Assembly: GCA_031290135.1 (NCBI GenBank)
Contig: JAITOE010000056.1
Coordinates: 1 to 40,896, forward strand
Length of the DNA stretch: 40,896 bases
Reading direction: 5' to 3'
Origin: Eubacteriales Family XIII. Incertae Sedis bacterium
GTDB taxonomy: Bacteria; Bacillota; Clostridia; Peptostreptococcales; Anaerovoracaceae
Of the stretch, positions 40,369 to 40,896 are shown one piece after another; the first letter of the stretch is position 1, and each line of letters starts with the position of its first letter. The position numbers and the translations under genes are program-made. The notes under the pieces are model-generated. The model saw only the letters and a list, made by a program, of their open reading frames with translations. It did no database searches and was not told the origin of the DNA.

Positions 40369-40896
40369 CAAAAGCCGAATACACGCGCGGGCAGATGACG
40401 GCGAAAGCGGTCGCCAGCGTGTACTACAGCGGCTGGGCGACGGAAACCGTCCCGATGACCGGGCGGGCAGACCTTGCCGTGACGCTGGCGACGCTGCTCG
40501 CTGACGCCGGGCTTACATTTGCGAGCGGCGACACGCTGCGGCTGACAAGCATTGACAACGCGGTGACGGATTTCACCTACGACGAGCTGATGGGCGTCCC
40601 ACGCTATTACTACCCGGCCATCATGTCAGATTCGGACGCGGGGAAAACGGAGATCTTACCGTTCTTCGTCGTCAAGGGCAACGCGTCTGAAACCGGCGAA
40701 CCGGGAGCGGGCGACGCGCTCAACACATACCGCTTTATCTTCGGGCAAAGCGAGGACGACTACGCCAATCACACGAAATCCGGCGACAAGCAGCCGAAAT
40801 GGGTGACGGACGTCACAGTCGTCAAGGCTGCGGGCGGCACGGGCGCGCCCGGCTCCGGCGACATTGACGGCGACGGGACCGTGACCATAACCGACG
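40365..40896 (+). pseudogene. Continuation of the surface protein in a shifted frame, with dockerin-like end; runs off the window
   Basis: Open frame VTKAEYTRGQMTAKAVASVYYSGWATETVPMTGRADLAVTLATLLADAG...GDIDGDGTVTITD to the last base. Confidence 0.7.

Overview
This 40.9 kb window is a GC-rich bacterial chromosome segment. It is most likely from an uncultured Clostridia-type Bacillota, judged only from gene content and style. Most of it is ordinary housekeeping and cell-envelope sequence: an MCP, rmuC, cyclophilin, NUDIX, proS, an ispD-ispF fusion, PIN/TRAM and CarD genes, an M20 amidohydrolase, an SLH-domain surface protein, a hybrid histidine kinase, mgtE, NAD(P)HX dehydratase, a DUF5693-type membrane protein, csaB, a TagA/WecG-type glycosyltransferase, split transketolase, SUFU, a metallophosphoesterase, ung, PFL/UPF0210 plus ACT genes, Rrf2, tRNA-Gly, tRNA-Arg, a YhaM-like nuclease, recD2 and comF. 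The last ~4.5 kb is an accessory patch. It holds an Rpn-family nuclease, dispersed repeats, a stub of an MNT nucleotidyltransferase and a truncated, frameshifted GLUG/dockerin-like surface protein. The strongest non-coding signals are: (1) a likely structured RNA that starts inside the 3' end of comF and is closed by a ~23-bp long-range helix, possibly of the raiA-motif class; (2) a 161-nt leader closed by a perfect 22-bp helix, beginning near the predicted transcription start of mgtE; (3) an 85-bp two-hairpin element found twice, both times in the same-strand gap right after a stop codon; (4) a metallophosphoesterase whose ATGA-coupled start and membrane anchor are out of frame with the catalytic domain at an A7 tract. 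All calls come from reading the sequence and the supplied ORF track. No database search or folding program was run.
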